64,000 nucleotides of DNA from Saprospiraceae bacterium. Its GTDB lineage: Bacteria > Bacteroidota > Bacteroidia > Chitinophagales > Saprospiraceae. How positions within the stretch are numbered: the first letter of the stretch is position 1; each line of letters starts with the position of its first letter. Below are positions 7,894 through 17,461 of this stretch, in pieces. The notes beneath the pieces are model-generated. The model saw nothing but the letters and a program-made list of their open reading frames with translations, was not told the origin of the DNA and did no database searches. The DNA lies in contig JAEUUU010000166.1 in NCBI GenBank assembly GCA_016787345.1, positions 62,001 to 126,000 on the forward strand, given 5' to 3'. The translations under genes were made by a program, and so were the position numbers.

Positions 7894-9603
7894 ATGACAA
7901 AGCCTCGCCTGTTTCCGCTTGTCCTGCTCCTCTTTGCCGGATTCCTGCCTTTACCCATCGTCACAGATCTCTCCGCTCAAAACTGCCCTTACATTTTCTA
8001 CTGGGGTACCGTACAAAGTCGGTTCACTTTCGATGAAGCGAAGGGCCAATACAACGGTGTAATAAATACCTCTCTCGACGAAATGAGCAAGGCCATCGAT
8101 CGCGCGCCGAGAATGTGGGACGGGCAAGCCTTACAACCGAAATGCAGTTTTCGGCTGGATACGCTGTCGGTAAAAAGCGATTACCATAACCCGGATCTGT
8201 ACGCAGCCTGTCAGCCGGCATTGCTGACTTTTTCAAAGCAATGGAACGATACAATGGTTGTCGTGCTCCATGAATTATTGTTGCCGGATGGCAAACCGGG
8301 CGTCGTTTCCATATTTTTTTCACGCAAGGAAGAATTAAGGCTATTCTCGGCGCGCGATCGTCAGAATTCGGGGCGCCTGCCTTTAAATACAGAGGGCCGT
8401 ATTATGACCAACAACGACGCCATTTTGCAGTGGAGCACCGAACGATTCGACGCCAACGCGCGGGAGTTTTTTACCATCGATGAATTCTGGAGTATCGTTG
8501 AAGCCGAGCCTTTGTTGTTTTTCAAAGACAATCGCATACTTCGCCCCGACGCCTGGGCTTTTACCCTTAGAACGCCTTCCGGTATGCATCAGTACCCGGA
8601 CAATCCCAACAAAGAAAAACGCTATACTTTGCAACAAATGCGCACGCAACTGCGCAATATGGAATCGGAATTGCGGGAAGGAACCGGCTTGTATTTTTAT
8701 ACCTGGGATACCTCGTCGCTGAACAATCCACCGCGGATGGATACCATCAGTATTCCTGAGTTGTTTCGCGGAGGATATCCGCTGGTCCAGATGAGCGACG
8801 GAACGATCATTCTTGCGCATGAATACGGCCGCATTCAGGTCGCCAATATTGTCATTGTACCCGACGGCGACCCCCGCTTGCCTGTGCGCGGCTCGCAACG
8901 CAAAAATTTCAAATTACAATGGGGGCAATATACTTCCGACCTGCTGGCCGTACACGATCAGTCGTTTGAACAAATCGACGGCTCCAGAATCCATGCACAA
9001 CGCGGATACTCCGGAAGTACCCATATTTATTCAAAAGCCCAGATTCTGAACATTCTGCGCGACACGGCAATGGTTAAAGACGGCAATGGACAAGCGCTCT
9101 CGCCCTTGTCGTTTACGCTCGAACTGGGTGGAAAAAGTATCGTCGTGCACGACGGAATTTGTCCCTCAGAATTTCTTAAACACGTAGAACGCGATCTCAA
9201 ACCCGCCGATCAACTGGCCATTCGCAATATTATCGCGGGCAATTCCGACCTCAGCTTTGCTTCGTTCATTCTGGAAGTGCGCTCGGAGGACAGCAAAAGC
9301 CTCCAGTACCCCTCATTTGCCCCCCTGAACAGCCCGCCCGACCAACAAGTGCGCCTGACCGGCGCTTCATTCGATTTGCCTGCCGCTGTGATCAAACTGG
9401 AATTTCACCTTCCGGAAGCCGGAGAAGTCACCCTGAGTATGAACAACATCGACGGATCAGTCAGCTGGACCAACACGGGGCAATACGTCAAAGGCGCCAA
9501 CAAGGTGGAAATACCGATGGTGTCGGGCATTGCCGAACCGCGCATTATCACGCTGACCGCGCACGGCCACACCGTACAACAGCAGTATTTCCCGCCGAAA
9601 TAA
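7894..9603 (+). CDS. Secreted protein of unknown function, possible T9SS cargo
   Basis: A 569-residue protein with a clear signal peptide (MTKPRLFPLVLLLFAGFLPL..., cleavage near LSAQ-N). I recognise no enzymatic domain. The N-terminal half contains the pattern VVVLHELLLPDGKPG; the middle repeatedly mentions polar beta structure. The last 70 residues (from about residue 500: FHLPEAGEVTLSMNNIDG...) look like the Ig-like fold of T9SS/FlgD-type C-terminal domains, but the ending (QQYFPPK) is atypical. I started at 7894 because the in-frame TTG at 7846 would place 16 charged residues before the signal peptide. It is probably a cell-surface or periplasmic protein. Confidence 0.65.
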   Translation: MTKPRLFPLVLLLFAGFLPLPIVTDLSAQNCPYIFYWGTVQSRFTFDEAKGQYNGVINTSLDEMSKAIDRAPRMWDGQALQPKCSFRLDTLSVKSDYHNPDLYAACQPALLTFSKQWNDTMVVVLHELLLPDGKPGVVSIFFSRKEELRLFSARDRQNSGRLPLNTEGRIMTNNDAILQWSTERFDANAREFFTIDEFWSIVEAEPLLFFKDNRILRPDAWAFTLRTPSGMHQYPDNPNKEKRYTLQQMRTQLRNMESELREGTGLYFYTWDTSSLNNPPRMDTISIPELFRGGYPLVQMSDGTIILAHEYGRIQVANIVIVPDGDPRLPVRGSQRKNFKLQWGQYTSDLLAVHDQSFEQIDGSRIHAQRGYSGSTHIYSKAQILNILRDTAMVKDGNGQALSPLSFTLELGGKSIVVHDGICPSEFLKHVERDLKPADQLAIRNIIAGNSDLSFASFILEVRSEDSKSLQYPSFAPLNSPPDQQVRLTGASFDLPAAVIKLEFHLPEAGEVTLSMNNIDGSVSWTNTGQYVKGANKVEIPMVSGIAEPRIITLTAHGHTVQQQYFPPK

Positions 9604-9611
9604 AGCAGTGT

Positions 9612-10496
9612 CTACGACTTCTTGTCTTCGTCGCCAACCCGCTTGATAAACGTAACAGCCAGCAAGGCAACCACCAGCATGGCGCCCAAACCAAATAAAG
9701 CGATGATAAAGTACTCGAACGTCCAGACCAGTGCGTTGAACAGGATACGCAACAGGGGAATAGCCGGCGCTGCCTGGTTTTCGAGCAAGGAAAAACGAAC
9801 GGTACAAAATTCATTTTCAGCGGAAAAATTGCCCAACTGCACGCCCAACTCCTGCATTTGCCGCTCGATGTCGAGAATTTTGTCGTGCAAACCGACAAGG
9901 TCGCTGATCGTGCCGGCATGGCTTTTCAGTTCGTTCAGACTGGTGAGGGCCTTTTCCAGACTGGCTTTTTTGGCGTTGAGCTCGCGGAATTCGGTGGTTT
10001 TATCCACTTTCACCACCGAGTTGACAAAAATCCGGCCCACTCCCTGCGCCGCGACGTAAAAGGAATCGAATAACTCAGGGCGTACGCCGATCATCAACTG
10101 CAGGCTTCTGTGGCCCGGATTGCCGCTTTTGTTTTCGTACTGGATGATGGCATTGAACTCGCGCGTTATGTTGCGCAAGCGGCTTTCTTCCTCGTCGAAA
10201 CGCTCTGTTCGGGCATTCAGGGTGGCGGTTTTTTCGTATTTCTGCGAGGATATGGAACCGGCGGGCGGCGCTCCCGGCTCAAAATTCTTTTCGGATGCGT
10301 AGTTTTTCCGCAGACCGGCTTGTTCGCCGACCCATTCGGCCACGTTGGACGGACCCGTAATGGTTAAAGAATGGTCATCTGCTTCCGGGCGGTTGATCAC
10401 GTACACAACCCGCAGTACATAAACCAAAAAGAAGCACCCGATCAGCAGGAAAAATGCCGAGCGGGTGCTGAGTTTGCGCAGTTTGAATGACATCAT
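9612..10496 (-). CDS. DUF4349-family membrane protein
   Basis: A 294-residue protein. An N-terminal transmembrane helix (about residues 12-34) leads to an extracytoplasmic domain with the DUF4349 start QKYEKTATLNARTE (about 85-98), a predicted coiled-coil near 170-220 (KKASLEKALTSLNELKS...IERQMQELG) and a second transmembrane helix at about 255-283 near the C-terminus. The family function is unknown. It is the last gene of a minus-strand group behind pgi, 49 bases after the pgi stop. A second Met codon directly follows the first, so the start could be 10493. Confidence 0.8.
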   Translation of the reverse strand: MMSFKLRKLSTRSAFFLLIGCFFLVYVLRVVYVINRPEADDHSLTITGPSNVAEWVGEQAGLRKNYASEKNFEPGAPPAGSISSQKYEKTATLNARTERFDEEESRLRNITREFNAIIQYENKSGNPGHRSLQLMIGVRPELFDSFYVAAQGVGRIFVNSVVKVDKTTEFRELNAKKASLEKALTSLNELKSHAGTISDLVGLHDKILDIERQMQELGVQLGNFSAENEFCTVRFSLLENQAAPAIPLLRILFNALVWTFEYFIIALFGLGAMLVVALLAVTFIKRVGDEDKKS

Positions 10497-10545
10497 ATTG
10501 ATCTGATTTTTTCAGAAAGATGCAGCAAACCGGATTTTTGGCGGG

Positions 10546-11853
10546 TCACTTTTTACCTAAAAGCGCAAACATGTTCTTTTTGTAGGCTTCTACGCCGGGT
10601 TGATCGAATGGATTGACGCCCAGCACGTAGCCGCTCACGGCGCAGGTTTTTTCAAAAAAATAAAACAACCAGCCGAGGTGGTACGGTGTCGCTTCAGGCA
10701 GCAGAATGCGGAAATTGGGCACACCGCCGTCGGTGTGCGCCTGGCGCGTCCCTTCGATTGCCTTTGAATTGACAAAATCGAGGGTTTTGCCGGCCAGATA
10801 GTTGAGTCCGTCGAGGTCCTCGGCTGCCTTTTCGAGCGTGATGTCGTGTTCCGACGTGCCGATTTCCAATACCGTTTCGAACAGGTGGCGGCGGCCATCC
10901 TGTACGTACTGGCCCAGCGAATGCAGGTCGCAGGTAAAATCGGCGGCGGCAGGGAAAATACCCTTGCCGTCTTTGCCTTCGCTTTCGCCAAAAAGTTGTT
11001 TCCACCACTCGGCAATGTAGTGGCAGCGCGGCTCGTAATTCACCAGCAACTCGACCGTTTTGCCTTTGCGCAGCAGAATATTGCGCACCGCCGCGTAGCG
11101 CAGCACGTCATTTTGGTCAAATGCGGCGCTTTTGTACGCAGCACGGGCATCGGCTGCACCACGCATCAGCGCATCGATATCGATGCCGGCCGCGGCGATG
11201 GGCAGGAGGCCCACAGCGGTGAGCACCGAGAAACGGCCGCCCACGTCATCCGGCACATTGAAGGTTTCGTAACCTTCCTGATTCGACAGGTTTTTTAAAG
11301 CACCCCTGGCCGGGTCGGTGGTGGCGTAAATCCGTTCGCGGGCGCTGGTTTTGCCGTATTTTTCTTCCAGTTTTTGTTTAAAAATGCGGAAAGCAATAGC
11401 CGGTTCGGTTGTGGTGCCCGATTTGGAAATCACGTTGACCGAAAAATCGCGATCGCCGATCACCTCCAGTAATTGCGTCAGGTAAGTGCCCGAGATGTTG
11501 GTGCCGGCGAAGTAAATCTCCGGCGTTTTGCGCTTCTTTTTGGGCAGGTTGTTGTAAAAACCGTGCTGGCAAAACTCGATAGCCGCCTTGGCGCCCAGGT
11601 ACGAGCCGCCAATCCCGATCACTATCAGCACTTCGGACTGTTTTTGAATTCGTTTTGCTGCCGCTTTGATGCGGCGAAACTCGTTGCGGTCGTATTTTAC
11701 CGGAAGGTCGAGCCAGCCGAGGAAGTCGTTGCCCGGCCCCTTGCGGCTTTCAAGCAGTTTTGCCGCCGCGCTGACCTGCGGTTCGATCGCTGCCAACTCA
11801 TGCGCAGCAATGAACCGTTCGGCCGGCGACAGGTCGAAGGAGAGTGTTTTCAT
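10546..11853 (-). CDS. pgi: Glucose-6-phosphate isomerase
   Basis: Interconverts glucose-6-phosphate and fructose-6-phosphate in the cytoplasm. At 435 residues it is the short bacterial (Bacillus-like) type. The SIS-fold signatures are present: [17 protein letters not shown] (about residues 77-93), [18 protein letters not shown] (about 137-154) and [13 protein letters not shown] near 376-388. The start lies only 6 bases beyond the stop of the bifunctional isomerase at 11860, so the two are almost certainly co-transcribed. Confidence 0.96.
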   Translation of the reverse strand: MKTLSFDLSPAERFIAAHELAAIEPQVSAAAKLLESRKGPGNDFLGWLDLPVKYDRNEFRRIKAAAKRIQKQSEVLIVIGIGGSYLGAKAAIEFCQHGFYNNLPKKKRKTPEIYFAGTNISGTYLTQLLEVIGDRDFSVNVISKSGTTTEPAIAFRIFKQKLEEKYGKTSARERIYATTDPARGALKNLSNQEGYETFNVPDDVGGRFSVLTAVGLLPIAAAGIDIDALMRGAADARAAYKSAAFDQNDVLRYAAVRNILLRKGKTVELLVNYEPRCHYIAEWWKQLFGESEGKDGKGIFPAAADFTCDLHSLGQYVQDGRRHLFETVLEIGTSEHDITLEKAAEDLDGLNYLAGKTLDFVNSKAIEGTRQAHTDGGVPNFRILLPEATPYHLGWLFYFFEKTCAVSGYVLGVNPFDQPGVEAYKKNMFALLGKK

Positions 11854-11859
11854 GGCAGA

Positions 11860-12846
11860 TCAGAGTTTGGAAAGTTCGTTTTTGAGGAAGTCGATCACCC
11901 GGATTTCAACCGGATCGACCTGACGGGCTTCGGCGAGGTACACGGAAAGCCAATCGCCCAGATGCACGAAGTAGAACATCTTCTCTGCCAGCGATTTGCC
12001 TTTGGAAAACAGTTCGATCGAAGCGCCGGCGTAATGTTCCACAATGTCTTTATTGATGTCGATGCGGACGGAAGTGCGCTGGTAATCGTCGCGGTTGCGC
12101 AGCCAGATTACTGCCAAATCGGGGCGTTGATCGCGCCAGCCGACGAGTTCATTGTGGTTCATTTCGGGGATTACGTGGTGCCAGCAAAGTTGTTTGGCGT
12201 TTTCGTTGATCTGCTGACGCCAGCGCACAGCGACGGCCTCGATATGGTCGGCGCTGTACAAAACCGGCGTTTTGCCGGCGAGAAAACCGGCAAGTTTCTG
12301 CGCGCGCTTGCGGATGTCGGCCTGGTCGCGCACCAGCAGTTTGCGGGCGGCTTCGAGGTGTTTGAATACCTTGCCGGAAATCAGTCGGGCACTGCGCAGC
12401 ACGGCCAGTTGCGCCACGACCGAGTAACCCAGACAAGCGCGCGGGCTGCTCCAGCCACCGGGCAACTGGACGTAGTCGAGACCGTGTTTTTTCGCCAGTT
12501 CGATCAATTTGCCGCCGGACGAAACCACGACGATTTTGGCGCCGGTACCCAGCAGTTGTTCAAATGTGCTGAGGGTTTCTTCGGTATTGCCGCTGTAAGA
12601 AGAGCAGATCGCCAGGGTGTTTTTATTGACCCAGCGCGGGGCATGGTATCCTTTGCTGACGGTAATCGGCGCCTTGCATTCGGCGCGAACCAGTTCCTGT
12701 ACAAAATTGCCGCCGATACCGCTGCCGCCAAGACCCGAGATCAGTACGCTGCGGATCGGAGCGGAGTGTTTGTGCAGTGAAACGGTTTGGGATTGAGCGA
12801 GTGCTTCCTCCAGTTGGTCCGGGAAGCGGGCAATCATCTTGTCCAT
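11860..12846 (-). CDS. Bifunctional phosphoglucose/phosphomannose isomerase
   Basis: A 328-residue SIS-domain protein. The first SIS domain carries LISGLGGSGIGGNFVQEL (about residues 33-50) and CSSYSGNTEETLSTFEQL (about 80-97), the usual signatures of the PGI/PMI family. The C-terminal bacterial PMI domain includes HHVIPEMNHNELVGW (about 215-230). Family members isomerise both glucose-6-phosphate and mannose-6-phosphate, supplying GDP-mannose and surface sugars. It has its own -7 box at 12890-12897 and is followed 6 bases later by classical pgi. Confidence 0.9.
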   Translation of the reverse strand: MDKMIARFPDQLEEALAQSQTVSLHKHSAPIRSVLISGLGGSGIGGNFVQELVRAECKAPITVSKGYHAPRWVNKNTLAICSSYSGNTEETLSTFEQLLGTGAKIVVVSSGGKLIELAKKHGLDYVQLPGGWSSPRACLGYSVVAQLAVLRSARLISGKVFKHLEAARKLLVRDQADIRKRAQKLAGFLAGKTPVLYSADHIEAVAVRWRQQINENAKQLCWHHVIPEMNHNELVGWRDQRPDLAVIWLRNRDDYQRTSVRIDINKDIVEHYAGASIELFSKGKSLAEKMFYFVHLGDWLSVYLAEARQVDPVEIRVIDFLKNELSKL

Positions 12847-12889
12847 GATGGGAAGTTGTGTTTAATATCGAGGTGGGGCAAGGGCGCGG

Positions 12890-12897
12890 CAAAGGTA
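12890..12897 (-). promoter_or_regulatory. Putative -7 box (TACCTTTG) for the pgi operon
   Basis: CAAAGGTA on the plus strand reads TACCTTTG followed by C on the minus strand, 44 bases before the start of the bifunctional isomerase (12846). It lies in the 62-bp gap after the SH3-type lipoprotein, so the two isomerases may have their own promoter. Confidence 0.5.
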
Positions 12898-12908
12898 AGA
12901 CATGGGGC

Positions 12909-13955
12909 TCATTCGCCCGCACGCAGATTGACGCGAATACCGTTGGCGGCAGGTTGATCGAACAGTTTCCGGCGTTCCTGCAATGCCAGCAGATCGCGGT
13001 CATCGAGGCATCGGGGCGGGTTGGAAAGTATCTGATCCAGTTCTTCCCTGATTTTATCCTCCGCCATCCGGTAACTCATTTTTGAATCCAGGATGTCGTT
13101 CAAAATGAGAGACTTGTCGGCGACAAGTTCTTCTTTGAACAAAGGACAGACCAGCAGGGCCTCATCGATATTTTTCAACATTTGCAAATGGATACCCGCG
13201 CCAAGCCGGCTGTTTCCTTCTTCCAGAGATGTCTGAAATGTCCAAACCGGAAATTTCGACTCGATGCTGTCAAAGGGGAACATTTGCTGTTTCAGATCAA
13301 AAAAACGATCGTCCTGTTCGCCGGGTGTCGAGCGGGCTAATTGTTGCCAAATCCGGTAATCTGCGAAGCAAAATACACGTCCGCTTTCGTCCATGCGTTG
13401 AACGACGAAGCCCGGCAGTGCATCATTGAGCCAGAAAAAATCCGGCGTCAGATCGGCTTCGCCGGGTTCGGAGCGCGCAGCCAGACGGGCCATCACGGCG
13501 TCGCGCAGGGCCATCGACGCTTTATACTGACGGGCTACATCCGATTCCGTATTCATCTGTTTTTGATCGTTCAGCCATATATTCCGCCGGGCGCTGAGTT
13601 CCGCCCCGAAAAAACACTGCATCTTTTTTTGCAACAACCATTCAAGGCGGTCGCCCTGCGGGCTCAATGCCGCGGCAAACGCCCAACCACTGCGCCCGTC
13701 GCGCAGGGCAACCTCGATCCAGGGCCCTTGCAACAGGCTGTCTCCCAGGTGGATATTGCTCACGAAATTGCTCACCCGTCCCAAATCGGTCAGTTTTTCC
13801 CCTTGGGTAACGCTGGCGATTTCGCGGCTTTTTTCGCCAGCCTGTTCCCTGACGGCGATTTTATCTGCCATTACGGCAAGCGTCGGTTTGTCGGTCGAGT
13901 TGTCGCCACAGCCGATCCAAAAAAGACACGCGGTAAAAAATAAGCAGGTTCGCAT
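12909..13955 (-). CDS. Lipoprotein with bacterial SH3-type domain
   Basis: A 348-residue protein. It begins with a lipoprotein signal (MRTCLFFTACLFWIGCGDN; lipid-modified Cys probably at residue 16). An SH3b-like domain follows (about residues 25-100: ADKIAVREQAGEKSREIASV ... PWIEVALRDGRSGWAFAAAL). The remaining 250 residues are not recognised. SH3b domains often bind cell-wall peptides, but that role is not shown here. The start at 13955 was preferred over 13973 because it gives a compact lipoprotein signal. It is first in the minus-strand group with the isomerases. Confidence 0.7.
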   Translation of the reverse strand: MRTCLFFTACLFWIGCGDNSTDKPTLAVMADKIAVREQAGEKSREIASVTQGEKLTDLGRVSNFVSNIHLGDSLLQGPWIEVALRDGRSGWAFAAALSPQGDRLEWLLQKKMQCFFGAELSARRNIWLNDQKQMNTESDVARQYKASMALRDAVMARLAARSEPGEADLTPDFFWLNDALPGFVVQRMDESGRVFCFADYRIWQQLARSTPGEQDDRFFDLKQQMFPFDSIESKFPVWTFQTSLEEGNSRLGAGIHLQMLKNIDEALLVCPLFKEELVADKSLILNDILDSKMSYRMAEDKIREELDQILSNPPRCLDDRDLLALQERRKLFDQPAANGIRVNLRAGE

Positions 13956-14017
13956 GCGGCAAAAATGGCGCAAACCTGCCGCTCTCCGTACCTTTCCCGC
14001 GTTAAAAACGCTCCGAT

Positions 14018-17000
14018 ATGCAGACTTTTTTCCGCCTGGCCTTGCTGTTACTGTTCGCTTTTTTCTCTACTCGCGAGGTTTACGCGCAAATCACCGACGA
14101 TTTTTCCGACGGCGATTTTTTGCAAAATCCGGCCTGGACCGGGGATGTTTCGAACTTTATCGTCGAAGCTACGGGGCAATTGCAACTCAATGCCCCGGAC
14201 GCCGGCACTTCCATACTGGTCGTGCAAGGCAACATCCCCGACAGTGCAGTATGGCAGATCGATATTCGGATGGAATTTGCGCCTTCGGCCGCCAACTTGT
14301 TAAGGGTGTATTTGCTGGCCGATCAGGCCGATCTCAATATTGCCAACGGCTACTTTCTGGAAATCGGGGAAAACGGCTCGGCCGACGCCATTCGGATGTT
14401 CCGGCAGGATGCAGGTGTGAAAACACTTTTGGCTACCGGCACGCCCGGTTTGGTGGCCACCGAGCCCGTGGCCGGCAAAATCCGCATGCATAGGAATACC
14501 GCGGGTGACTGGACGCTGGAAGCGCAACCCCAAGGGAGCGCATTTCAACTCGAATTTACAGTCAATGACGCGACTTATCCCGGTGGTGAAAACCGGTGGT
14601 TCGGCCTGCAATGCGTGTATTCCGCCACCCGAAAAGACAAATTCTTCTTCGATAACCTCGATATACAACCCGACCTGCCCGACACAACGCCCCCGGTGTT
14701 GCTCAATGCACAGGCGACGTCCGACACGACCATCGAAGCGGCGTTCAGTGAAGCGCTCGACCCGGTTTCGGCCTCCGTAGCCTCCAATTTCAGTGTGAGT
14801 ATCGCGGGGCAACCGGCATCGGCAGGACTGGCGCCGGGCAATAACTCGGTCGTGCGAATCGTGCTGGCCCAGCCATTGCCACAGAGCGGCGTTTATCAAT
14901 TGACTGCTATGCAACTGGCCGACCTGGCGGGAAACACAAGCACCTCCCAATCTGTTGATTTTCAATTTATAAAAATTGAAACGGCCGCCAACTTTGATCT
15001 CGTAATCAACGAAATAATGGCCGACCCAAGTCCGGTAGTCGGGCTGCCTGATCTCGAATGGGCCGAAATTTTCAACCGATCCGGTAAATACATCAATCTG
15101 CAAAACCTGACTTTTGGCGAATCGGGTGGGGTAGTAGCAGCCCTGCCCAACTATGTATTGCCCCCCGATTCTTTCGTGGTATTGTGCGCCACAGGCAGTG
15201 CTGCCGCATTGTCGACCATCACACCTAATGTGTTGGGACTGAGTAGCTTCCCTTCGCTCAACAACGCAAGCGACTGGCTGATACTTGCCCGCACGGACGG
15301 TGAAGTGATTAATCAGGTGGTTTACGAAGCAGCCTGGCACACCGATCCAGACAAAGCAGATGGCGGCTGGACCCTCGAACGAATCAACCCCAACCTTCCC
15401 TGCCTGGGCGCGGCCAACTGGATGTCGAGCGCCGACCCTGCCGGCGGTACGCCCGGGCGACGCAACTCGGGGTTTACAGACACGCCGGACACCTTACGGC
15501 CCCAACTTGTGGAGGTAATTTCGCAGGGGCCCGACGCGCTCCGGTTGCAATTTTCCGAAGGACTGGATGAAACCACGATCGGCCAACTCGATCAGTACGT
15601 CATTAACCCCTCCATCGCGGTCAGCGCCGCTTTTTTCCCAGGCGGCGACCGGTCGCTGGTCGAAATCACCCTGGGCACGCCGTTAAGCTCCGGGGTTTCG
15701 TATACCCTCAGCTTCGGCGCACTGCTGACCGATTGCAGCGGGAATCCGGTGCTCAATACAGGGCCGATTGTATTCGGGTGGGCGGAAATACCGGCATATC
15801 AGGATATTTTATTCAATGAAATCATGTTCAAACCCGAGCCGCAACAAGGATTGCCGGCGGCAGAGTGGGTGGAAATCATCAATCGTTCGGGCAAGTTTCT
15901 TCAATTGGCCAACCTGGAATTTTCCGACGCCGGCGTCACCAAATATGCCCTGTCCGCTTACGTGCTTCCGCCGGATTCCACACTGGTGTTGTGTCACCCC
16001 AATAGTCTGGCTCCCTTACAATCTATCACACCCAACGTGCAGGCCCTCAGCGGCTTTCCTTCTCTGAACGACGACGAGGAAACCATCAACCTGACGCTGC
16101 CCAACAATGGCGCCTCAATCGATCGCATCCGTTATACCGCTGCCTGGCATACCGATTCCGACAAATCGGGCGGCGGCTGGTCGATCGAACGCGTCAATCC
16201 GGACCTGCCCTGCCTGGGCAAAGAAAACTGGCGCAGTTGCCCGCTTCCCGCCGGCGGAACGCCCGGCCGAAGTAACGCGGCATACGATCCGGCCGGCGAT
16301 CTGACTGCTCCCAGGGTACTGCGGGCTTTCCCGCTGAATGCAAGCCAGATACAACTCTTTTTCACGGAAGGGCTGGATGCTTCCGCCCTGCTGGACCCCG
16401 GTGTTTTTCAGTTTCAGCCGGCTTTATCGGTTGTGTCGGCGAGTTTTATAGACAACGACCAGGCGTTTGTTTTGCTCAACCTGAGCACGCCAATGCAAAC
16501 CCAGACGGTATACACGCTCAGTTTCGGTCCTGAATTGACCGATTGCAGCGGCAACAGCATCGATGCCGCCGACACTGTTCGCGTGGGGGTGCCCGAGCAA
16601 CCGGAATGGCAGGATTTAGTGATCAATGAAGTGTTGTTCAATCCGGAGCCCGACGGAGGCCGTTACGTGGAAATTTACAACCGCAGTAACAAGATATTTG
16701 ACCTGACCGATTTCACATTGGCCAACTATGCCCGGCCCACGCTGCCGCAAAAAATCGGGATCGAACGCCAATTCCTTCCCGGCGAGTATTTGGTATTTAC
16801 GTCCCAACCGCTCGACGTTACGAAGCGTTTTGCCAACATTCGACCCGAGTGGCTGCTGTTTCAGGACTTGCCTTCGTTGACCGACCGCTCGGACAATATC
16901 ACCTTGTTCTGGAGTGAAAACGGGCAAAAAATCGTCGTTGATTCGTTCAATTATACCGCCGAATGGCACAACGCGCTGCTCACTTCCGCCGAACAGGAAG

Positions 17001-17461
17001 GCGTTGCCCTCGAACGCATCCGCGCGGAAGGGTTTACCAACGATGCAGCCAACTGGACCTCCGCGGCAAAGCCCGCACAAGGAGCAGCTGGGACGCCCAC
17101 GCAGCCCAATTCGCAGCGTTTTCAGGGCAATTTTGACAATGCCGACCAACTGATCCAACTGCCGCTGGCGCGCTTGTCGCCCGACGACGATGGTTTTGAA
17201 GATTTTCTGGCGATCCAGTATCTGTTGCCGGGCCCCGGTTACTTTGCCACATTTACGATTTATGATGCAGAGGGCATTCCGGTAAAAAAACTGCTTCGGC
17301 AGGAACTGATTGGTACGGAAGGGCTGCTTCGCTGGGACGGCGATGCCGATGATGGCATCCGGGTTCGTCCGGGCATTTATATCTTGTACGCCGAGGTGTT
17401 CGAGCCGGACGGAAACGTAAAGCGGACGAAAAAATCGGTTTCGGTTGTCGCGCGGTTTTGA
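14018..17461 (+). CDS. Surface protein with three lamin-tail domains
   Basis: A 1147-residue secreted protein. It has a signal peptide (cleavage near VYAQ-I) and an N-terminal lectin-like segment (about residues 25-215). Then come three repeats, each an SbsA-type Ig domain (about 222-320, 490-585, 763-860) followed by a lamin-tail domain (about 325-485, 594-756, 865-1029). The lamin-tail repeats share NEIM..P.P, EW.EI.NRSGK, AWHTD.DK..GGW and AGGTPGR. The C-terminus (about 1050-1147) is a FlgD/CHU_C-like Ig domain ending RTKKSVSVVARF. Such proteins are usually exported and retained at the Bacteroidota cell surface. The stop directly abuts the stop of the convergent barrel gene. Confidence 0.85.
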   Translation: MQTFFRLALLLLFAFFSTREVYAQITDDFSDGDFLQNPAWTGDVSNFIVEATGQLQLNAPDAGTSILVVQGNIPDSAVWQIDIRMEFAPSAANLLRVYLLADQADLNIANGYFLEIGENGSADAIRMFRQDAGVKTLLATGTPGLVATEPVAGKIRMHRNTAGDWTLEAQPQGSAFQLEFTVNDATYPGGENRWFGLQCVYSATRKDKFFFDNLDIQPDLPDTTPPVLLNAQATSDTTIEAAFSEALDPVSASVASNFSVSIAGQPASAGLAPGNNSVVRIVLAQPLPQSGVYQLTAMQLADLAGNTSTSQSVDFQFIKIETAANFDLVINEIMADPSPVVGLPDLEWAEIFNRSGKYINLQNLTFGESGGVVAALPNYVLPPDSFVVLCATGSAAALSTITPNVLGLSSFPSLNNASDWLILARTDGEVINQVVYEAAWHTDPDKADGGWTLERINPNLPCLGAANWMSSADPAGGTPGRRNSGFTDTPDTLRPQLVEVISQGPDALRLQFSEGLDETTIGQLDQYVINPSIAVSAAFFPGGDRSLVEITLGTPLSSGVSYTLSFGALLTDCSGNPVLNTGPIVFGWAEIPAYQDILFNEIMFKPEPQQGLPAAEWVEIINRSGKFLQLANLEFSDAGVTKYALSAYVLPPDSTLVLCHPNSLAPLQSITPNVQALSGFPSLNDDEETINLTLPNNGASIDRIRYTAAWHTDSDKSGGGWSIERVNPDLPCLGKENWRSCPLPAGGTPGRSNAAYDPAGDLTAPRVLRAFPLNASQIQLFFTEGLDASALLDPGVFQFQPALSVVSASFIDNDQAFVLLNLSTPMQTQTVYTLSFGPELTDCSGNSIDAADTVRVGVPEQPEWQDLVINEVLFNPEPDGGRYVEIYNRSNKIFDLTDFTLANYARPTLPQKIGIERQFLPGEYLVFTSQPLDVTKRFANIRPEWLLFQDLPSLTDRSDNITLFWSENGQKIVVDSFNYTAEWHNALLTSAEQEGVALERIRAEGFTNDAANWTSAAKPAQGAAGTPTQPNSQRFQGNFDNADQLIQLPLARLSPDDDGFEDFLAIQYLLPGPGYFATFTIYDAEGIPVKKLLRQELIGTEGLLRWDGDADDGIRVRPGIYILYAEVFEPDGNVKRTKKSVSVVARF

